DNA from: Alcaligenaceae bacterium
Lineage (GTDB): Bacteria; Pseudomonadota; Gammaproteobacteria; Burkholderiales; Burkholderiaceae_B
DNA length: 64,000 nt
NCBI GenBank assembly: GCA_030538235.1
Contig: JAUNUJ010000003.1
Span: forward strand, 186,001-250,000
Reading direction: 5' to 3'
How positions within the stretch are numbered: the stretch's first letter is position 1; every line of letters begins with the position of its first letter. Both the position numbers and the translations under genes were made by a program. Positions 37,292 through 47,498 of the stretch are shown piece after piece. The notes beneath the pieces were generated by a model, which saw only the letters and a list, made by a program, of their open reading frames with translations, did no database searches and was not told the DNA's origin.

Positions 37292-38584
37292 TCAGATTAG
37301 CACATCTTTAGGGAAAATAATACTAAAGGTACTGCCTTTGTGCAGTGCGCTATCGATTTTGAGCTGGGCATTGTGGCGGATGACGATATGCTTGGTAATC
37401 GCCAGGCCTAGTCCGGTCCCGCCCGAAGCGCGAGAACGGCTTTTATCTACTCGGTAAAAGCGTTCAGTGAGGCGAGGGATATCCTGCATGGCAATACCGA
37501 GGCCGGTGTCGCGGACGCTAAAGACCGCCTCGCCATTGGCTTTTTGGCTCCAACGCACATTAATCGTGCCGCCGGCAGGGGTGTAGCGCACGGCATTGGT
37601 GATCAGATTTGTGATGGCCGAGAGCAATTCGGTCTGGTTGCCGAAAACGCTTAGTTCTGGATCGATGTCGTAATCAAATTTATGTTGATTGTTGGAAAGT
37701 GTTTCGGCCTGACGCGCCGCTACTTTTATTAATGAGCTCAGTTTGATGGTGTCGCCACCGCTTAGCTGACTGGATTCCAAAGTGGATAAGGTCAATAAAT
37801 CAGACACGATAGCCTGCATGCGATGTGCTTGTTCGCGCATCAAGGTGCCGTAGTGCTCGAGTTGGTCTTCGCTGAGCGCTTGTGGCGGCAGTTCATTGAT
37901 GGTTTCCAAGAAGCCGATGAGGACAGTGAGTGGTGTGCGTAATTCGTGTGAGACATTTGCCACGAAGTCTTGTTGTGCTGTCCGTAATTTTTCCAGATGG
38001 GTAATATCTTGGCAGAGTAATAAAAAGCCGCGGCTGGAGTGGCGAGTTAATTCGAATCGCAAGATGAGGTTTTTGCTGTCTTGGTGAGACTCCAAGATTA
38101 ATGCTTCATTCCACTGACCGTTTTTGGCGTATTCATAAAACTCTGGAAAACGTACAATATTAAAGATATTGAAACCCACATCTCTTGTTATATCAATACC
38201 GAGAATTTTGGTCGCTAATTTATTGGCCCATTCGATATGAAATTCGGGGGTTAGGGTAATCGCCGCAGAGGGCAAGGCTTGCGCAGCTGAAAGAATCGTG
38301 TTGCTAGTGTATTCCAGATTCTCAATATAGCGAGTTTGCTGACGCAAATGACGATAAATTGGATGAATAATGTCTTCATAAAGTCCGACATTAGGAGGGG
38401 GCGGTTCGGTAGGCGTCAGTGCCCACTTGATTGCTTCGTTGAACTTTTTGCGATCCAGTAATAGGTAGATAAAAATACAGAAGGCATAAAGGTAAATCGC
38501 CCAGCTTATGCCGAATTGCACTTGTAATAAAACAAAGAATGCAGTGACAAGGACAAATAGGATAAGCCGGGATTTAAAACGCAT
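37292..38584 (-). CDS. phoR: Phosphate regulon sensor kinase
   Basis: 430 residues. Two short N-terminal hydrophobic segments (~5-45), then a PAS domain (~105-190), HisKA with FVANVSHELRTPLTVLIGF, and HATPase_c with NLITNAVRYTP, VRDTGLGIA and SGGTGLGLAITKH. Very short periplasmic loop and PAS domain are typical of PhoR, which senses Pi status through PstSCAB-PhoU. It follows phoB with a 60-base gap in the same operon. Confidence 0.94.
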   Translation of the reverse strand: MRFKSRLILFVLVTAFFVLLQVQFGISWAIYLYAFCIFIYLLLDRKKFNEAIKWALTPTEPPPPNVGLYEDIIHPIYRHLRQQTRYIENLEYTSNTILSAAQALPSAAITLTPEFHIEWANKLATKILGIDITRDVGFNIFNIVRFPEFYEYAKNGQWNEALILESHQDSKNLILRFELTRHSSRGFLLLCQDITHLEKLRTAQQDFVANVSHELRTPLTVLIGFLETINELPPQALSEDQLEHYGTLMREQAHRMQAIVSDLLTLSTLESSQLSGGDTIKLSSLIKVAARQAETLSNNQHKFDYDIDPELSVFGNQTELLSAITNLITNAVRYTPAGGTINVRWSQKANGEAVFSVRDTGLGIAMQDIPRLTERFYRVDKSRSRASGGTGLGLAITKHIVIRHNAQLKIDSALHKGSTFSIIFPKDVLI

Positions 38585-38644
38585 CAGTACTCCTGAAGCC
38601 TAACTAATTGGAGAATTAATAATTCAGGATAGTTTACCCTAAAA

Positions 38645-39337
38645 CTATTTAACTTTTGCGGTAAAACGATAACCACTACCACGAACGGTTTCGACCATCA
38701 CATCATGTTGGGTAGCTTCTAAGGCTTTGCGTAAGCGACGAATATGCACATCAACCGTACGCTCTTCAAGGAAGACATGATCGCCCCAAACCTGATCCAG
38801 TAACTGGTTGCGGGTATAGACGCGTTCCGGGTGTGTCATAAAAAAGTGTAGTAATCGAAACTCGGTGGGCCCTAAAGAAATCTCAGTGTCATGACCGGTC
38901 ACGCGGTGAGAGACCGGATCCAGACGTAAGCCATTGGTCTCAATTTCATCATCAGTTAATTGCGGAGCGCGACGGCGCAACACAGCCTTGATGCGAGCCA
39001 TCAATTCTTTGGGAGAAAATGGTTTGGTGATATAGTCATCAGCACCGCTTTCTAAACCCTCGACCTTATCACTTTCCTCGCCCTTAGCGGTTAACATGAT
39101 GATAGGGACTTCTTTGGTGCGATCGTCATTTCTGAGCTGACGGGCCATGTGTAGGCCGGACAGACCGGGCAACATCCAGTCAAGTAAAATCAGATCAGGG
39201 AGCTCGGCGTCAATTAATAGCCTGGCTTGTTCTGCATCATCTGCACGTAACACCTTGTGACCTGCAAAAGTTAGATTAACTGCAATCAGTTCTTGAATTG
39301 CCGGTTCGTCTTCAACTACTAGAATAGTACTTGCCAT
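38645..39337 (-). CDS. phoB: Phosphate regulon response regulator
   Basis: 230 residues. Receiver domain with acidic pocket (VVEDEP), phosphoacceptor D53 in LILLDWMLPG, T in MLTAKG and K in ITKPFSPKEL. The C-terminal winged helix is of OmpR type (LGPTEFRLLHFFMTHPERVYTR in part, then DVHIRRLRKAL). It binds Pho boxes; one lies upstream of this gene at 39512-39529, giving positive autoregulation. Confidence 0.95.
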   Translation of the reverse strand: MASTILVVEDEPAIQELIAVNLTFAGHKVLRADDAEQARLLIDAELPDLILLDWMLPGLSGLHMARQLRNDDRTKEVPIIMLTAKGEESDKVEGLESGADDYITKPFSPKELMARIKAVLRRRAPQLTDDEIETNGLRLDPVSHRVTGHDTEISLGPTEFRLLHFFMTHPERVYTRNQLLDQVWGDHVFLEERTVDVHIRRLRKALEATQHDVMVETVRGSGYRFTAKVK

Positions 39338-39495
39338 AATGAAGTAAAATGTTAAAGTTAATTAATTGTGATTATCGATTTAAAGTATTTATCAATGCAT
39401 TCGGCTTGCAACAGGTAGCTTAGGCCCCACATTAAGCTAAATGCCGGTTGCGGCAACCAGTAAATACAATCAGACATTGATAGCGCCAAAACCCA

Positions 39496-39529
39496 ATCAT
39501 AACGATTGAGTATGACATGTTTGTGACAG
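39496..39529 (-). promoter_or_regulatory. PhoB-activated promoter (Pho box plus -10) for phoB-phoR
   Basis: On the minus strand CTGTCAC-AAAC-ATGTCAT (39512-39529) is a two-repeat Pho box close to the consensus CTGTCAT-N4-CTGTCAT. Ten bases downstream lies TATGAT (39496-39501), a 5/6 match to -10, the spacing typical of PhoB-dependent promoters that lack a -35. The predicted leader of ~150 bases contains a GGTTGCCGCAACC hairpin near 39442-39456. Confidence 0.75.
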
Positions 39530-39544
39530 TACGGAAAGATTACC

Positions 39545-40372
39545 ATGGAAACACAGAAACACCCCTCGGAGAGCTCATTAAATCAAGAGTTTAGCGAGGA
39601 TTCTTTAAAGCATAAAAAAGCAAGCCCCGAGCACAAAACAACCGCCGAAACGCATTTTGGCTATAGTACGGTGAGCGAAGACGAAAAAGCAGGTAGGGTG
39701 GCCGATGTCTTCCACTCAGTAGCCGCCAAATACGACATCATGAATGACTTGATGTCAGGTGGATTGCATCGCATCTGGAAGAAATTCACTATCGGTAAGG
39801 CCCGCGTTCGTGAGGGTATGAAGGTCTTGGATATTGCTAGCGGTACCGGTGACTTAGCGATGGCTTTTGCTAAGCGTGTCGGTTCAAGCGGTGAGGTTTG
39901 GCATACCGATATTAATAGCTCGATGTTGGCGGTAGGTCGTGATCGTCTTTTGGACAAGGGCTTTTTAGTGCCGTCGGTGGTTTGTGATGCCGAGCATTTA
40001 CCTTTTGAAGATAATTATTTCGATTTAGTTACTGTCGCTTTCGGTTTACGTAACATGACCCACAAGGAACAAGCGTTGGCCGAGATGTACAGAGTGTTAC
40101 GTCCGGGTGGTCGTTTGCTCGTATTAGAGTTTTCCAAGGTTTACAAACCGCTTGCTCCGATATACGATTTATATTCATTTAATGTCTTACCTGTATTAGG
40201 TAAGTACGTGGCAAATGATGCCGACAGCTATAATTATTTAGCCGAATCTATTCGTATGCATCCGGATCAGGAGACACTCGCGGAGATGATGAGAAATGTC
40301 GGTTTTGATCGCGTAAATTACAACAACCTGACAGCAGGCGTGGTAGCCTTGCATGATGGATTAAAACTTTAG
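39545..40372 (+). CDS. ubiE: Ubiquinone/menaquinone biosynthesis C-methyltransferase
   Basis: 275 residues. The conserved body begins at [17 protein letters not shown] (~residue 36); the preceding 35 residues are a hydrophilic, Glu/Lys-rich extension supported by a GGAAAG ribosome site. SAM motif [14 protein letters not shown] (~96-109), then [13 protein letters not shown] and [13 protein letters not shown]. It performs the C-methylation step of ubiquinone synthesis. Its start codon lies 15 bases from the divergent Pho box. Confidence 0.95.
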   Translation: METQKHPSESSLNQEFSEDSLKHKKASPEHKTTAETHFGYSTVSEDEKAGRVADVFHSVAAKYDIMNDLMSGGLHRIWKKFTIGKARVREGMKVLDIASGTGDLAMAFAKRVGSSGEVWHTDINSSMLAVGRDRLLDKGFLVPSVVCDAEHLPFEDNYFDLVTVAFGLRNMTHKEQALAEMYRVLRPGGRLLVLEFSKVYKPLAPIYDLYSFNVLPVLGKYVANDADSYNYLAESIRMHPDQETLAEMMRNVGFDRVNYNNLTAGVVALHDGLKL

Positions 40373-40447
40373 TGCTATTTGTTTGTCTAACATCAAGCAA
40401 TTCTTTCGACTAAATAAGATTTTTATATTTTTTTAAGGTTAATTTAC

Positions 40448-41497
40448 ATGCGTAAAACATTGACTCGCTTAATTACCGCTTTAACCCTTGTTATCTCTAC
40501 CTTGACGCTTCTTGGTGTGACGATGGACGAGGCTGAAGCTCGTCGTATAGGTGGTGGTTCCAGTTTTGGTCGCCAATCTACCAATATCATGAAAAATCGC
40601 GCTCCGGCACAAGCGCCTCGAGCAACTCAAAACACCACACCTAACGCTAATCAAGCTACCGCTAACCGTGGTGGCGCAGCCGCCGGTGCTCAGGCACAGC
40701 GTTCTGGTATGTCCCGTTTCTTAGGGCCAATTGCCGGGATTGCAGCTGGTTTAGGTATTGCTGCCTTATTATCCAGTTTAGGTTTGGCAGGTCCTTTATT
40801 GGAATTCTTGTCTAGTGCTGTCTTGATTGCTATCGTGATTTTCGGCGTGATGTTTATTGTTCGTCGTTTGCGTGGTAACCAGGCTAGACCTGCAACTCAA
40901 GGCGCCTTTGGTGGACAGGGTAGTCAGCCACAGGATTTTTACAGCAGTCGTGAGACTCATGATTACACTAAAAGTCAACCGCAGGCACAAACCGGCCAAA
41001 CTCGTGCGCCGGGTGTGTTCAATCGTGGCCCTGAGACCCAGTCGTCTTTTTCTGCACAGACTGAAGTGCAAAGTACTCAAGCAGCTCAGCCGCTTGATCC
41101 GTCTTGGTTCGTGCCCGAGGGTTTTGATACCATGACTTTCTTAAATGTCGCCAAGGATCAATTTGTTCGTATTCAGGGCTTATGGGATCGTGGTGATGTG
41201 GAGCAGCTCAAGGACTACTTAACCGATGATTTAATTACAGAGTTAAGTCCGCAAATCATTGAACAAGCCAGTCAGGGTGGTCACCCGACCGAAGTGGTCT
41301 TACTTAATGCCGAATTACTCGGGATGGAGCAGGTTGCTGGTGGACACTTAGCTAGTGTGCGTTTCTCCGGTATGCTGCGTGAGGAGCCGGGTCAAGAAGC
41401 CTTCCGCTTTGAGGAAGTCTGGAACCTATACAAAACCGCTGATACGGGTTGGTTATTAGCCGGTATTCAGCAAATCCCCAGTGGTTATGAGTCCTAG
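40448..41497 (+). CDS. Tim44-like domain membrane protein
   Basis: 349 residues. Signal/anchor at the N-terminus, then a low-complexity Gln/Ala/Asn-rich stretch with RIGGGSSFGRQS (~32-43), a Gly/Ala/Leu hydrophobic hairpin (~95-140), another disordered stretch, and a C-terminal Tim44-like domain (~215-349; FLNVAKDQFVRIQGLWDRGD, LREEPGQEAFRFEEVW in part). Beta- and gammaproteobacteria carry this family between ubiE and ubiJ/ubiB or nearby. The molecular role is not established; the genomic link with Q biosynthesis is an observation only. Confidence 0.85.
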   Translation: MRKTLTRLITALTLVISTLTLLGVTMDEAEARRIGGGSSFGRQSTNIMKNRAPAQAPRATQNTTPNANQATANRGGAAAGAQAQRSGMSRFLGPIAGIAAGLGIAALLSSLGLAGPLLEFLSSAVLIAIVIFGVMFIVRRLRGNQARPATQGAFGGQGSQPQDFYSSRETHDYTKSQPQAQTGQTRAPGVFNRGPETQSSFSAQTEVQSTQAAQPLDPSWFVPEGFDTMTFLNVAKDQFVRIQGLWDRGDVEQLKDYLTDDLITELSPQIIEQASQGGHPTEVVLLNAELLGMEQVAGGHLASVRFSGMLREEPGQEAFRFEEVWNLYKTADTGWLLAGIQQIPSGYES

Positions 41498-41525
41498 TTT
41501 AGACTTAAACTGAGCTTAATCATTT

Positions 41526-41553
41526 AAAGGCTTCTTTTTCAAGAAGCCTTTTT
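41526..41553 (+). terminator. Intrinsic terminator after the Tim44-like gene
   Basis: A perfect 10-bp stem AAGGCTTCTT/AAGAAGCCTT (41527-41536 with 41541-41550), a 4-nt loop and five T. Confidence 0.85.
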
Positions 41554-41609
41554 CCATTTCAATGGGCTAATAAGCTAAACTATATTTTTTCAATTCAACA
41601 GGGATCTTT

Positions 41610-42257
41610 ATGTTGTCTTCCCTTTTTCAGCCGAAGCTAATCTTTGTCCGTCTTTTTAACTCTCTACTTAAGCAAGAGCCTTGGGCTCAGGAGCGTATTC
41701 AGCAATACGCGGGCAAAACGGTCAAATTTCAATTGCCGCTTTCTTCATTAGCATTAGCGGTAAACCAGAATGGTTCTGTGGCGTTGAGCGATCAAGCCAT
41801 TGTGTCTAATGTCACGGTGACTTTGACCGCAGAGCAGGTGCCGGCGATGATGCAGGAGCTCAGTCGCAGTGGTTTTGCGGGTGGGCTAGATATTAAGCGT
41901 TTTATGTCTTATGTGCATATTGAGGGTGAAGCCGGTTTAGCAAATCTGGTCTCGGATCTAGCCAGAGATTTGCGTTGGGATAGACATTATCACCTGGCCA
42001 ATCTTTTGGGCCCCGTGCTGACTTCTCATTTGCTCAGGACTGAGCGTGTGGCTTTGGAAAAAGGTCAAGAGGGCGTCGATACCTTACTGCGCGCAGGTGC
42101 TGATTTGCTAAGTCATGATCAGGATGTATTGGTAGCCAAAGTGCATTTTAATGATTTGAATCGCGAGCTTGATAATTTAAACCAACGTCTAACTGATTTG
42201 GAAAAGGCCATAGCTGCTTTGTCGAAGCGCTTGCCTGCGGAGTCTAAACATGTTTAG
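41610..42257 (+). CDS. ubiJ: Ubiquinone biosynthesis accessory factor UbiJ (SCP2 lipid-binding)
   Basis: 215 residues. N-terminal SCP2 domain (~15-115; [24 protein letters not shown] in part) and a C-terminal coiled coil ([22 protein letters not shown] in part). UbiJ with UbiK binds polyprenyl intermediates and organises the soluble Ubi metabolon. It overlaps ubiB by 8 bases, so the two are translationally coupled. Confidence 0.9.
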   Translation: MLSSLFQPKLIFVRLFNSLLKQEPWAQERIQQYAGKTVKFQLPLSSLALAVNQNGSVALSDQAIVSNVTVTLTAEQVPAMMQELSRSGFAGGLDIKRFMSYVHIEGEAGLANLVSDLARDLRWDRHYHLANLLGPVLTSHLLRTERVALEKGQEGVDTLLRAGADLLSHDQDVLVAKVHFNDLNRELDNLNQRLTDLEKAIAALSKRLPAESKHV

Positions 42258-43797
42258 ATTCAGAGTGTTTATTATTCTTTTTGCGATGTACAAATATGGT
42301 TTAGAGGAACTGCTGATTGATGCGATTCCTCAAAGACCGTTTTTGCGTCGTATGATCAGTATCTTTGGCAGAAAGAATAAGTACCGCGAACCTCGTGGAG
42401 TGCGTCTTAGACAAGCCTTAGAGAGCTTGGGGCCGATTTATGTGAAGTTTGGACAGGTCTTATCGACGCGTCCCGATATTGTGCCTCATGATATTGCTGA
42501 GGAGCTGGTGGCTTTGCAGGACAGAGTACCGCCATTTCCATCGGATGAAGCGGTTGCCATTGTTGAGAGGTCTTTACGCAGGCCACTTGAGACTATCTAT
42601 GCCGAGTTTGAGCGTGAGCCCGTAGCCTCTGCTTCAGTCGCACAGGTGCACCGTGCGGTCACTCATGAAGGCAAACAGGTCGCCGTTAAGATTCTGCGTC
42701 CTAAGATTCTCAAAACTATCGAAAGTGATTTGGCCTTGATGCGTGCTGCCGCCTCCGTTGTGCATTGGCTTTTACCAGATGGTAGGCGTTTACGCCCTAA
42801 GGAAGTGGTGGCCGAGTTTGATAAGTATTTGCATGATGAACTGGATTTGCAGATTGAAGCAGCCAATTGCAGTCAATTAAGACGTAATTTTGAATTAGAA
42901 GGGCGTGAAACCTTACTTAAGGTGCCTGAGGTGTTTTGGTCTCTGACTTCAAGTCAGGTTTTTACCATGGAGTGGATTGATGGTACGCCTATCAATCAGA
43001 TGGAGCAGCTGAAAGCGTTAGGGATTGATATTAAAAAACTGGCGCGCGAAGGGGTGGAGATTTTCTTTACCCAAGTCTTTGATGACGGCTTTTTCCATGC
43101 CGATATGCATCCCGGTAATATCCTAGTCACTCAGGATATTGACCCTAAGGGTCGCTATGCCGCTTTGGATTTTGGGATTGTTGGTACCTTATCAGAATTT
43201 GATAAAAATTATTTAGCCCAAAACTTTCTGGCCTTCTTCCAGCGCGATTACCGTCGAGTGGCACAGCTGCACATTGAATCCGGTTGGGTGCCGCCGGAAA
43301 CTCGAGAAGAAGAGCTTGAGGCAGCAGTGCGCGCAGTCTGTGAGCCCTATTTTGATTTGCCATTGTCGGAAATCTCTTTAGGCGCTGTACTGATGCGTCT
43401 ATTCCAAACCTCAAAACGTTTTAATGTGGAAATTCAGCCACAATTGGTCTTACTGCAAAAGACCTTACTTAATGTCGAAGGCATGGGTCGACAGCTCGAT
43501 CCGGATCTTGATTTATGGCAGACTGCCAAGCCATTTTTGGAGCGTTGGATGTATCAGCGCATTGGTCCCCAAGGCGTTCTACATAAGCTTAAAAAGGAAT
43601 CCGTGCATTGGGCACAGATTTTGCCTGAAATGCCGCGATTGCTACATAATTCCCTTAATGAGCAGACTAATTTGCCGAAGATTGCCAAGGAGCTTAGAGA
43701 TCTTAGGCGTTCTCAAAAAAATAATCGCTTCTTACTGTATACGATGGCTATCTCGCAATTAATTATTGCTATTCTGGCCTTGCTCTATTGGAGATAG
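42250..43797 (+). CDS. ubiB: Ubiquinone biosynthesis atypical kinase/ATPase
   Basis: 515 residues. ABC1/ADCK family: the KxGQ motif is in [13 protein letters not shown] (~73-85), VAVKILRP carries the invariant Lys, [12 protein letters not shown] is the ExD-type motif, and HADMHPGNI and LDFGIVG are the catalytic and metal loops. The C-terminal hydrophobic helix ([21 protein letters not shown] in part) anchors it in the inner membrane. It supports extraction of Q intermediates for the Ubi complex. Confidence 0.95.
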   Translation: MFRFRVFIILFAMYKYGLEELLIDAIPQRPFLRRMISIFGRKNKYREPRGVRLRQALESLGPIYVKFGQVLSTRPDIVPHDIAEELVALQDRVPPFPSDEAVAIVERSLRRPLETIYAEFEREPVASASVAQVHRAVTHEGKQVAVKILRPKILKTIESDLALMRAAASVVHWLLPDGRRLRPKEVVAEFDKYLHDELDLQIEAANCSQLRRNFELEGRETLLKVPEVFWSLTSSQVFTMEWIDGTPINQMEQLKALGIDIKKLAREGVEIFFTQVFDDGFFHADMHPGNILVTQDIDPKGRYAALDFGIVGTLSEFDKNYLAQNFLAFFQRDYRRVAQLHIESGWVPPETREEELEAAVRAVCEPYFDLPLSEISLGAVLMRLFQTSKRFNVEIQPQLVLLQKTLLNVEGMGRQLDPDLDLWQTAKPFLERWMYQRIGPQGVLHKLKKESVHWAQILPEMPRLLHNSLNEQTNLPKIAKELRDLRRSQKNNRFLLYTMAISQLIIAILALLYWR

Positions 43798-43799
43798 TT

Positions 43800-44285
43800 A
43801 TGAAGATTCGTTTTGAGGATAAAATTTTGTCCCTCGAGGATTGCTTGCGTTTACTTGAAGAGGGAGAGATAAAGCGTCCGTTAGTCTTCACAAATGGGGT
43901 CTTTGATATTTTGCATCGTGGTCATGCCAGTTACTTAGACCAAGCGGCGCAGTTGGGCGCTAGTTTAATTATCGCGGTCAATACGGATGAGTCGGTCAGG
44001 CGTTTAGGTAAAGGCGATGATAGGCCGTTAAATCGTTGTGAAGATAGACAGGCGGTGTTGGCTGCTTTGTCCAGTGTGACCGCGGTCACTAGCTTTACAG
44101 AGGATACACCCTACGAAGTGATTGAACGATTAAAACCGGATGTGATCGTCAAGGGCGGGGATTATCAAATGCATCTTCTAGCGGAAACTGCCCTGGTAGA
44201 AAGTTGGGGCGGGCGGGCGATTGCTATCCCATTTGAGTATGAGCGTTCAACCACTGCGTTGGTCAAAAAGATCCGCCAACAATAA
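43800..44285 (+). CDS. rfaE2: D-glycero-beta-D-manno-heptose 1-phosphate adenylyltransferase
   Basis: 161 residues from ATG 43800; a TTG at 43788 inside ubiB is possible but GGAGA at 43790-43794 supports 43800. Nucleotidyltransferase HxGH motif in GVFDILHRGHASYL, and the C-terminal YERSTTALVKKI corresponds to the ISxTxxI-like motif. It activates heptose-1-phosphate with ATP for LPS core synthesis; the kinase half (rfaE1) is a separate gene elsewhere, as is usual in betaproteobacteria. Confidence 0.94.
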   Translation: MKIRFEDKILSLEDCLRLLEEGEIKRPLVFTNGVFDILHRGHASYLDQAAQLGASLIIAVNTDESVRRLGKGDDRPLNRCEDRQAVLAALSSVTAVTSFTEDTPYEVIERLKPDVIVKGGDYQMHLLAETALVESWGGRAIAIPFEYERSTTALVKKIRQQ

Positions 44286-44318
44286 ATTAAGCCGGTTTTA
44301 AAACCGGCTTAATTTATT
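44281..44318. terminator. Bidirectional terminator between rfaE2 and pcm
   Basis: A perfect 38-base palindrome (arm AATAAATTAAGCCGGTTTT, 44281-44299) with A/T-rich ends can end both convergent transcripts. Its left arm includes the rfaE2 stop codon. Confidence 0.85.
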
Positions 44319-44323
44319 TGGAT

Positions 44324-45001
44324 TTAGAACTTGAAGTTTGAGACCACAGCGCCACGCAGTGGTTTGATATAGGACTCTAACAGAACCTCTTCTTCAAAGG
44401 TCGCTGCATCCGTGCGCACGATACGGTAAACACGCATCATCGGGGCCTGACCTACAGTGATAATTAAGCGACCGCCAATCGCTAGTTGATACTTTAAAGA
44501 ATCCTCGACAGCAGGCACTGAGCCGGTCACTAAAATAGCGTTGAATTCGTTATTGCCCCAACCGGCACGAGCGTCACCCACTTCAACCTGTACATTGCTA
44601 ATGCCGGCTTGTCTGAGGTTTTTCTGAGCTTGTGCGGCAATTTGCGAATCAATCTCAACACTATGAATTTGAGTGCAGAGTCGGCTTAAAATCGCTGCTT
44701 GAAAACCACTACCGGTACCAATTTCCAATACGGAGTCTTCAGGCTTAAGATCTAATTCCTGGGCAAAAAGCGCCTCGACTTTTGGGCAAAGCATCGTTTC
44801 GCCGGTTTTATTGCCGTCTATCTCAATAGGTACTTCCAAATCGGCAAACGCGATATTGTGATATCTGGGGCTCATAAATCGTGTGCGATCTAAATCCAAC
44901 AAGGTCTCCAAGACTCTGCTATCAAGAATGCCCCAAGGGCGAATTTGTTGCTCAACCATGTTGTAGCGGCTAAGCTCAAGCGAACTAATAGGTTTATTCA
45001 T
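44324..45001 (-). CDS. pcm: Protein-L-isoaspartate O-methyltransferase family protein
   Basis: 225 residues. N-terminal MVEQQIRPWGILDSRVLETL is characteristic of the proteobacterial PCMT-family variant; SAM motif VLEIGTGSGFQAAILSRL (~88-105) and later VQVEVGDARAGWG. The family repairs isoaspartyl residues in damaged proteins. The catalytic loop here reads PKVEALFAQEL rather than the canonical SQPYIVA-type, as in a variant subgroup, so true repair activity is likely but not certain. Confidence 0.87.
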   Translation of the reverse strand: MNKPISSLELSRYNMVEQQIRPWGILDSRVLETLLDLDRTRFMSPRYHNIAFADLEVPIEIDGNKTGETMLCPKVEALFAQELDLKPEDSVLEIGTGSGFQAAILSRLCTQIHSVEIDSQIAAQAQKNLRQAGISNVQVEVGDARAGWGNNEFNAILVTGSVPAVEDSLKYQLAIGGRLIITVGQAPMMRVYRIVRTDAATFEEEVLLESYIKPLRGAVVSNFKF

Positions 45002-45094
45002 ACCCGACTCTCAAATTTTAAAAGTTTACTGGCAATATCAATCAATTCAGAAACTGCCTAATTTTAACTCTTATAGAAGATTAAAACTAGGTAT

Positions 45095-45907
45095 TTACCA
45101 CCATTGGTGGAAATGATGTAAGGGGCCATGGCCTGAGCCGACTCCCATGTTGTCTGACGCTTTGATGGCTTTGATTAAATACTCTTTGGCATCTTGAGTG
45201 GCGCGGACAATATCATTATCTCGTGTGGCCAAGGCGCAGATGGCGGCAGAATAAGTGCAACCGGTGCCATGCGTGTTTTTGGTGTCGATGCGTTGATTAG
45301 GCAATTCGATCATCTTATCGCCGTTAAATAATAAATCCACCAGTTCATTGTTCGGTAAATGTCCCCCTTTGAGGAGAACCCAGCGTTCATCACTTTGTTT
45401 GAAAAGTTTATGAAGTTTTTCGGCCAAAGGATACATTTGTTTGATCGTTTCGGGGGCTGATTGTTCAGCTAAAATTGCCGCTTCCAGTAAATTAGGTGTG
45501 ATCATCGTGGTTTGTGGAATCAGTGCCTCAATCAAGGTAGGGATTGAGGACTGTGGCAATAAATGGTCGCCACCTTTAGCTACCATGACCGGGTCTAAAA
45601 TACAGTGACGATGCCCTTTGTAAGCATTGAGCTCTTCGGCTACAGCTTCGATGACTGGGCTTTCCCCTAACATGCCTAATTTGATGCCGTCAATTTGCAC
45701 ATCGGCAAAGAGCGTTTTAAGCTGTAAGCGAATGAATTCGGGTGGAACGGGCATCACCCCGGTGACGCCTTGCGTGCTTTGTGCGGTGAGTGCAGCAATA
45801 ACGCCGCAAGCATAAGTTCCTAATGCGCTCATGGTTTTAATATCAGCTAAAACCCCGGCGCCGCCGGACGGATCCACGCCGGCAATGGTTAAGGTTCGTT
45901 GAGTCAT
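45095..45907 (-). CDS. thiD: Hydroxymethylpyrimidine (phosphate) kinase
   Basis: 270 residues from ATG 45907 (MTQRTLTIAGVDPSGGAG); the frame extends to 45943 but the family start and an AGAGA site favour 45907. Landmarks: GVDPSGGAGVLADIKT, LDPVMVAKGGDHLL, and the anion-hole/base region KNTHGTGCTYSAAI. It phosphorylates HMP and HMP-P in thiamine synthesis. It stands alone, with no other thi genes in the window. Confidence 0.94.
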   Translation of the reverse strand: MTQRTLTIAGVDPSGGAGVLADIKTMSALGTYACGVIAALTAQSTQGVTGVMPVPPEFIRLQLKTLFADVQIDGIKLGMLGESPVIEAVAEELNAYKGHRHCILDPVMVAKGGDHLLPQSSIPTLIEALIPQTTMITPNLLEAAILAEQSAPETIKQMYPLAEKLHKLFKQSDERWVLLKGGHLPNNELVDLLFNGDKMIELPNQRIDTKNTHGTGCTYSAAICALATRDNDIVRATQDAKEYLIKAIKASDNMGVGSGHGPLHHFHQWW

Positions 45908-46030
45908 ATGGTGTGATTCTCTGGACTTAAAAAAATGCTTCAATTGTGAGCCTTAGCTCAATACAAACTTAGTATAAGCTAAAATATAGGATTGTTCTAA
46001 ATCTAATAAATCACAAAGGAAGGCATAGAA

Positions 46031-47428
46031 ATGAGCACTAATAAAGCCTCTCACAAAACCACCTCCAAATCGACTACTAAAGTTACCTCAAAGTGCAGCT
46101 CTAAAGTAGCGACTGGGCAAGCTGTTGCGACAGTAGCTTCAGTGGATACGTCAGGTGATGATGGGCAGATTCAAGCAACAGCTCAGGATACGTCAACATT
46201 CCTACCGCCTGCGTCTTTAATTTCCCCAAATGAATCTGATAACAACGATGAGATTAAAGATCTGCTAACAGCTCGCAAAGAAGAGCTTGAGCTGAGTGTC
46301 GAAGAACTGGACAAACTTATCGAAGTGATGGAGGGTGATACGCTCTATGGTGCCAGTTTGGATGAGACTCGGGAGTTGCATGTTGAAGACAGAATCGATG
46401 CAAAGCTAGACCATCAGACACAAACAATTATCCAATTAATGGCTAAAAAGCTGTCTGCACCTATCGAGGAGCAGCAAGAGGTAGTTCGCGTGCTCTTTGA
46501 AGAGCTTGCTGACGATGAGCGTCGCGACTTATTAAGAGCGGTGCGTTCCGAGAAACGTCGTTTGGAAACACTAAAAGTTGCGGAATATGATCGTGTGCTC
46601 GTCGATAATTACAATGATGAGGGTGTCTATCCTTATAAGTACTTGATGTCTCGTCGTAATTATGAATATCAAAAGTACGATCTGCAAGTTGAGTTATTAA
46701 AATTACAATCATGGGTCCAAGAATCCGGCCAACGCGTAGTGATCATATTTGAAGGTCGTGATGCAGCTGGCAAGGGTGGCACGATCAAGCGTTTTATGGA
46801 GCACTTAAACCCTCGTTTTGCGCGTGTTGTCGCACTTCAAAAACCGACTGAAACAGAATCGGGCCAATGGTATTTCCAACGTTATGTACAGCATCTTCCA
46901 ACCAAGGGTGAGATTGTACTGTTTGACCGTTCTTGGTATAACCGCGCCGGTGTTGAGCGCGTCATGGGTTTCTGTACTGATCCGGAATACTTCGAATTTA
47001 TGCGTCAAGTACCGGAGTTTGAGCGTAATTTAGTGTTGAGTGGTATTCACTTGATCAAATTCTGGTTCTCGGTTAGTCGAGATGAGCAGTTACGTCGCTT
47101 CCAACAACGTCAGAACCATCCATTGAAACAGTGGAAATTATCGCCGATTGATATGGCTTCCCTAGACAAATGGGACAATTACACCTCTGCCAAAGAGGCC
47201 ATGTTCTATCATACAGACACCAGTGATGCACCATGGACCGTCGTTAAGTCTAATTGTAAAAAGCGTGCCCGTTTAAATGCCATGCGTTATGTCTTACACC
47301 GTTTTAATTATTCTAATAAAGATCTTAAAACCGTCGGTAAAATTGATCCTCTCCTAGTGGGTCGTGCTAATGTCATTTATGAATTAGGTGAAAATGACTT
47401 GAGAAACCTCAATATGCAAGGGTCTTAG
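46031..47428 (+). CDS. ppk2: Polyphosphate kinase 2 with N-terminal extension
   Basis: 465 residues. Core PPK2 domain at ~200-440: Walker [15 protein letters not shown], lid region [21 protein letters not shown] (in part) and Walker [25 protein letters not shown]2 uses polyphosphate to phosphorylate nucleotides, or runs in reverse. The first ~60 residues are Lys/Ser/Thr-rich and low complexity, then an acidic helical stretch (~70-170) precedes the kinase; many PPK2 proteins are under 310 residues, so about 150 residues are extra. Confidence 0.93.
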   Translation: MSTNKASHKTTSKSTTKVTSKCSSKVATGQAVATVASVDTSGDDGQIQATAQDTSTFLPPASLISPNESDNNDEIKDLLTARKEELELSVEELDKLIEVMEGDTLYGASLDETRELHVEDRIDAKLDHQTQTIIQLMAKKLSAPIEEQQEVVRVLFEELADDERRDLLRAVRSEKRRLETLKVAEYDRVLVDNYNDEGVYPYKYLMSRRNYEYQKYDLQVELLKLQSWVQESGQRVVIIFEGRDAAGKGGTIKRFMEHLNPRFARVVALQKPTETESGQWYFQRYVQHLPTKGEIVLFDRSWYNRAGVERVMGFCTDPEYFEFMRQVPEFERNLVLSGIHLIKFWFSVSRDEQLRRFQQRQNHPLKQWKLSPIDMASLDKWDNYTSAKEAMFYHTDTSDAPWTVVKSNCKKRARLNAMRYVLHRFNYSNKDLKTVGKIDPLLVGRANVIYELGENDLRNLNMQGS

Positions 47429-47498
47429 GCAGTATATTCACCACAGACTAAAGCAAATAATTCAAATTAGACAATCAATTAACTTATTAGGAGTTTTT

